13,208 nucleotides of DNA from Actinomycetes bacterium. Lineage in GTDB: Bacteria > Actinomycetota > Coriobacteriia > Coriobacteriales > Eggerthellaceae. Positions 11,987-13,208 of this stretch are shown piece after piece. The stretch's first letter is position 1. Every line of letters starts with the position of its first letter. The notes beneath the pieces are model-generated. The model saw nothing but the letters and a program-made list of their open reading frames with translations. It had not been told where the DNA came from and searched no databases. The position numbers were made by a program, and so were the translations under genes. The stretch is taken from NCBI GenBank assembly GCA_023395755.1, contig JAEWYG010000040.1, positions 1 through 13,208 on the forward strand, written 5' to 3'.

Positions 11987-12854
11987 GGCTGTCCTCCTCC
12001 CTCAGTACGATGGCGAAGTAAACGATGGCCAACACGCAGCAAATGGCGGCTGCCACACCGTTTAGGGCCATGGCGTAGCAGCGGTTGATGATGTCAGGAT
12101 CGGTGAATTCGATGTAGGCAAGAACAGGTAGGGCTTTGGGTAGCGTCGGCCCTAGCAAGAATGGTACTTCGTATGAGCCAAAGGCGAAGGCAAACACGAT
12201 GAGGAACGCTTTGGTTATCGCGCCGCGAGAAAGCGGCAGCACAACCGAGAAGAACGTGCGGGCGGGCGAGGCCCCGAGGGTTGCGGCGGCTTCGCTCAGC
12301 TTGTCGGAGATGCCGGACATGATGGTGACGGTGGAAAACGCGATGAATGGAATCTCCTTCCACAGGTACACCAGTATAATGCCCCAGCCCGACGTGGCGC
12401 CGACCACGGTAGGGAAGTCGGTGGTTGATCCGAGCAGACCGAGCGAGAACAGCCAGCGCGCGACGAGGCCTGATCCGGCGAACAGTGAAATGACACAGGT
12501 CGCGATGAGGGCATGCGCACTCATGAGCGGAATCTGGATGCCGACAAGCTGGACGGCGCGTCCCGAACGCGCGCGGGTGAGCGCCCATGCAAGTGCGACA
12601 CCGCCCACGGTTGCAAGTGCGGCCGATGTGAGTGCCAGATAGAGGCTATAGGCGATCGATGATGAGAGGTCGGGGCGCGAGAGCGCTTCGGCGTAGTATT
12701 CGATCGTGGGTGTCGTGCGGCCGAGGAATGGCATGATGCCAAATCCCTGGAGTACGCCATTGACAACGCCGTAGACGAACAAGGCGAGCAGGACGCACGC
12801 CGGCGTTATGAGCAGGTAGGGTAGCAGCGCCCGCCTTGTTCGTCTTTTCAGCAT
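11970..12854 (-). CDS. ABC transporter permease (first of the operon)
   Basis: The 294-residue permease has a short basic N-terminus (MLKRRTRRA) before the first membrane helix. Further helices lie near 70-92, 103-126, 156-178, 212-235 and 262-284. The EAA coupling loop is SEAAATLGASPARTFFSVVLPLSRG (187-211; Glu188, Gly194 and Pro207 are the conserved points). Its start codon is 1 nt past the stop of the substrate-binding protein gene and its 3' end overlaps the next permease, so the four genes form one tight operon. Two separate permeases are used here, whereas in E. coli YnjC both halves are, as I recall, in one chain. Confidence 0.9.
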   Translation of the reverse strand: MLKRRTRRALLPYLLITPACVLLALFVYGVVNGVLQGFGIMPFLGRTTPTIEYYAEALSRPDLSSSIAYSLYLALTSAALATVGGVALAWALTRARSGRAVQLVGIQIPLMSAHALIATCVISLFAGSGLVARWLFSLGLLGSTTDFPTVVGATSGWGIILVYLWKEIPFIAFSTVTIMSGISDKLSEAAATLGASPARTFFSVVLPLSRGAITKAFLIVFAFAFGSYEVPFLLGPTLPKALPVLAYIEFTDPDIINRCYAMALNGVAAAICCVLAIVYFAIVLREEDSHEMRG

Positions 12855-12855
12855 G

Positions 12856-13208
12856 CTATTTTCCTACTACCTCGTTGAGCCACAGTTTCTCAATGACAGG
12901 GATGGCTGGACCAGAGGCCTCGGTAATGCGATGGGCAAGCAGTTCGTCGAGCGGAATCTGCGTGCTTTTTGGCGCGACATTATCAAACGACTCCTTTTGC
13001 TCGGCCGAGAGCTTGTCTGTGTCGAGTACCGTGATGGTACCAAGTGTTTGGTAGATAGATTGCTGCATTTCGGGCGAGAGCACCTCATTGATAGCAACAA
13101 GTGCGGCTGACTTGTGGGGGGCGTTCGCGGCTATGGCCATGAAGTTTGAGTTACCTACGGTGCCCGTGTCGAAGATAAACGACTTGGTGCTGGCGGGCAG
13201 CGTACCGT
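12856..13208 (-). CDS. ABC transporter substrate-binding protein, C-terminal part (partial)
   Basis: The last 116 complete codons of a leftward gene that runs off the window. Visible marks are FDTGTVGNSNFMAIAANAP, HKSAALVAINEVLSPEMQ and an ending in EKLWLNEVVGK. This G-T-x-x-N-x-x-F-x-A-I-x-x-N-A-P-x-K-x-x-A block followed by N-x-x-L-S-P-E-x-Q is typical of the C-terminal lobe of extracellular solute-binding proteins, and is closest in my judgement to the YnjB/thiamine/iron type. The signal peptide or lipobox would be beyond the edge. It is the first visible gene of the importer operon, 1 nt before the first permease. The substrate cannot be read from this part. Confidence 0.8.
   Translation of the reverse strand, partial: GTLPASTKSFIFDTGTVGNSNFMAIAANAPHKSAALVAINEVLSPEMQQSIYQTLGTITVLDTDKLSAEQKESFDNVAPKSTQIPLDELLAHRITEASGPAIPVIEKLWLNEVVGK

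Noticed and set aside
12136..12642. Long rightward open frame opposite the first permease (168 codons)
   Set aside because: It is antisense to a clear permease gene in G+C-rich DNA; the Ser/Thr/Ala-rich product shows no family feature.

Overview
The window reads as bacterial chromosome of a Gram-positive anaerobe. A Coriobacteriia (Eggerthellaceae-like) host is my best guess. It rests on the type of molybdopterin oxidoreductase, its short two-cluster ferredoxin partner, strong AAGGAG-type ribosome binding sites and a middling to high G+C. This is inference from style, not from a marker gene. There are no rRNA or tRNA genes, CRISPR arrays, transposases or phage genes.

Left part (1-3808), single genes, mostly leftward. 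The end of the window holds the N-terminal half of a PurF-like protein whose glutaminase active site is gone (Cys to Gly). Next come a small orphan protein with a C-terminal membrane segment, a short peptide deformylase homologue with HMIDH in place of HEIDH, and a chloramphenicol-acetyltransferase-fold enzyme with its catalytic histidine motif intact. Divergent from the last is a TrmB-type tRNA methyltransferase whose usual P-D-P-W-x-K motif has become P-T-P-F-P-R. Three enzymes close together that resemble housekeeping proteins but carry altered catalytic motifs is the most curious feature of this part.

Middle part (3956-7898). A regulator made of two fused MarR domains is divergent from a two-gene operon. 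The operon encodes a cytoplasmic molybdopterin oxidoreductase (798 aa) and a short ferredoxin subunit with two 4Fe-4S clusters, overlapping by 8 nt. No TAT signal and no membrane anchor are seen, so this looks like a soluble catabolic or reductive enzyme of unknown substrate, probably controlled by the tandem MarR protein. Local G+C is lower here.

Right part (7981-13208), clearly richer in G+C. A nucleoside-hydrolase-family protein is divergent from an aminoglycoside-phosphotransferase/choline-kinase-fold protein, with a perfect 12-bp palindrome between them. A perfect 16-bp inverted repeat then separates the kinase from a convergent leftward ABC importer operon: substrate-binding protein (cut by the window edge), two permeases, and an ATPase with a C-terminal accessory domain. 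The importer resembles the YnjBCD/thiamine/iron/polyamine branch. Importer, N-glycosidase and small-molecule kinase together suggest uptake and salvage of a nucleoside-like or vitamin-like compound, but the substrate cannot be read from the sequence.
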